A stretch of DNA of 64,000 nucleotides from a bacterium HR10. Its GTDB lineage: Bacteria; Acidobacteriota; Blastocatellia; HR10. The notes below the pieces were generated by a model. The model searched no databases and was not told the DNA's origin. It saw nothing but the letters and a program-made list of their open reading frames with translations. Shown here piece by piece: positions 63,292-64,000 of this stretch (positions are counted from its first letter, which is position 1; each line of letters starts with the position of its first letter). The position numbers and the translations under genes were made by a program. The DNA is taken from the NCBI GenBank assembly GCA_002923315.1, contig BEHM01000013.1, positions 1 through 64,000 of the forward strand. The letters run 5' to 3'.

Positions 63292-64000
63292 TCATCGCCC
63301 GCGATCCAGGCGCAGGAGCACGACGAGCAGGCTCAGGAAAACGAGCCCGTTCGCCGGGACCCGCAGCCCGAAGTCCACGATGCTGTGAATCAGGATCGCG
63401 AGGATCCCCACACTCGCCCCCACGGCTGCGGGTTCCGCCGCGCGCGAGAGCGAGCGTCGTATGGTTCCCACCAAAACGCTGAGAAAGGCCGCGCCGATGA
63501 GGCCGCCCACGATCCCCGCTTCGGCGAGCAGTTGCAAGTAGTCGTTGTGCGCTTCGGCCGTGTACCGCAATCCAGGACTCGCGTCATAGCGCGGATACAC
63601 AGTCGCGAAGGCCCCGAGCCCGACGCCGAAGACGGGATGATCACCGATCATCCGAAGCGTCGCTCGCCAGATCTCACCCCGAACAGTGAGCGCATCCTCG
63701 CGGAATCGCTCCAGGACGCGTTGGTGCAGGAACTCGCCTCCGATCCACATCCCTCCGCCGATCACCAGACTCATGAGCACACACGCGCGGAGGAAGGTCG
63801 AGCGGAGATGCGCTCGGTCTCTTCCTCTCCACACGAGCCAGGGCACTACCACCCACTGCAGGGCGACGAGCGTCATCCCGGCTCGCGAAGCCGCTACGCC
63901 GACGGCTGCCCCCATGACGACAAGAGCCGGCACCAACAACACTGAAGCGCCTCGACGACCCCATCCCTCTGAGAACACGCGCGCCAGTCCGAGCGGCATG
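63292..64000 (-). CDS. O-antigen ligase-like membrane protein, cut by window edge
   Basis: The C-terminal 235 or so residues of a membrane protein that continues beyond the right edge. Six hydrophobic segments are visible, with ASRAGMTLVALQWVVVPWLV and a periplasmic loop containing GDHPVFGVGLGAFATVYPRY and AHNDYLQLLAEAGIVG, the hallmark of O-antigen ligase/polymerase (Wzy_C) proteins. This is the second such protein in the cluster, the other being at 57927-59576; one may polymerise and the other ligate. The Met at the window edge is internal, not a start. Confidence 0.85.
   Translation of the reverse strand, partial: MPLGLARVFSEGWGRRGASVLLVPALVVMGAAVGVAASRAGMTLVALQWVVVPWLVWRGRDRAHLRSTFLRACVLMSLVIGGGMWIGGEFLHQRVLERFREDALTVRGEIWRATLRMIGDHPVFGVGLGAFATVYPRYDASPGLRYTAEAHNDYLQLLAEAGIVGGLIGAAFLSVLVGTIRRSLSRAAEPAAVGASVGILAILIHSIVDFGLRVPANGLVFLSLLVVLLRLDRGR

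Overview
The window is high-GC, gene-dense bacterial DNA. The best lineage clue is a tandem pair of secreted VWFA proteins of the kind described as the VWFA-related Acidobacterial domain (10246-12334). With TolC, glycan-export genes and Shine-Dalgarno/sigma-70 signals, this points to a Gram-negative Acidobacteriota member; genus cannot be read from the sequence. The metabolic genes suggest anaerobic or facultative chemistry: a B12-dependent class II ribonucleotide reductase, a B12-dependent acyl-CoA mutase, a 2-oxoacid:ferredoxin oxidoreductase and a radical-dehydratase-like ATPase system.

Layout. 1-1366: a divergent heat-shock locus, with rpoZ-dnaK leftward and hspR-infA rightward, each from a canonical promoter overlaid by a HAIR-like operator; infA appears to start at ATT. 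1469-7137: a TetR regulator, a perfect 32-bp palindrome and three genes of the HgdB/BcrAD/DUF2229 (CoA-dehydratase-activase) superfamily, function unknown. 7141-12334: DUF4139, PhzF and DinB proteins and the two VWFA proteins. 12459-22791: housekeeping genes (dnaB leftward; then a propeller protein, site-2 protease, trpS, scpA-scpB-rluB, an acyl-CoA carboxylase beta subunit, a PfkB kinase and a glycosyltransferase rightward). 22679-26451: a SufR-like regulator, a VanZ-like protein and RNase R. 26613-30316: nrdJ with two NrdR boxes exactly 31 bp apart, then a methyltransferase. 30380-33325: cmk, threonine aldolase, hemW. 33410-37295: korAB and an alpha/beta hydrolase. 37298-46040: GT2, TolC, endonuclease IV, a 29-residue membrane peptide, a two-subunit mutase whose signature residues match isobutyryl-CoA mutase, a membrane protein and a beta-helix protein. 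46309-47359: tRNA-Pro, acylphosphatase, apt, tRNA-Arg. 47389-49268: glmS with its own promoter. 49283-64000: a leftward polysaccharide cluster (sugar epimerases, six glycosyltransferases, a carbamoyltransferase, a Wzx-type flippase, two ligase/polymerase-like membrane proteins) running off the right edge.

How the parts fit. The heat-shock locus joins chaperone, RNA polymerase omega and IF-1 genes under what looks like one repressor. The mutase, carboxyltransferase and Kor enzyme all handle acyl-CoA or 2-oxoacid intermediates, as expected for branched-chain amino-acid or fatty-acid use. NrdJ and the mutase both need adenosylcobalamin. GlmS supplies glucosamine-6-phosphate next to the surface-glycan genes.

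Least explained: a 38-bp palindromic element found in two copies inside two coding sequences (VanZ-like and nrdJ), the activase-like operon with its palindrome, the ATT start, the twin HAIR-like operators and the mutase signature. I see no CRISPR array, insertion sequence, rRNA or convincing Rho-independent terminator.
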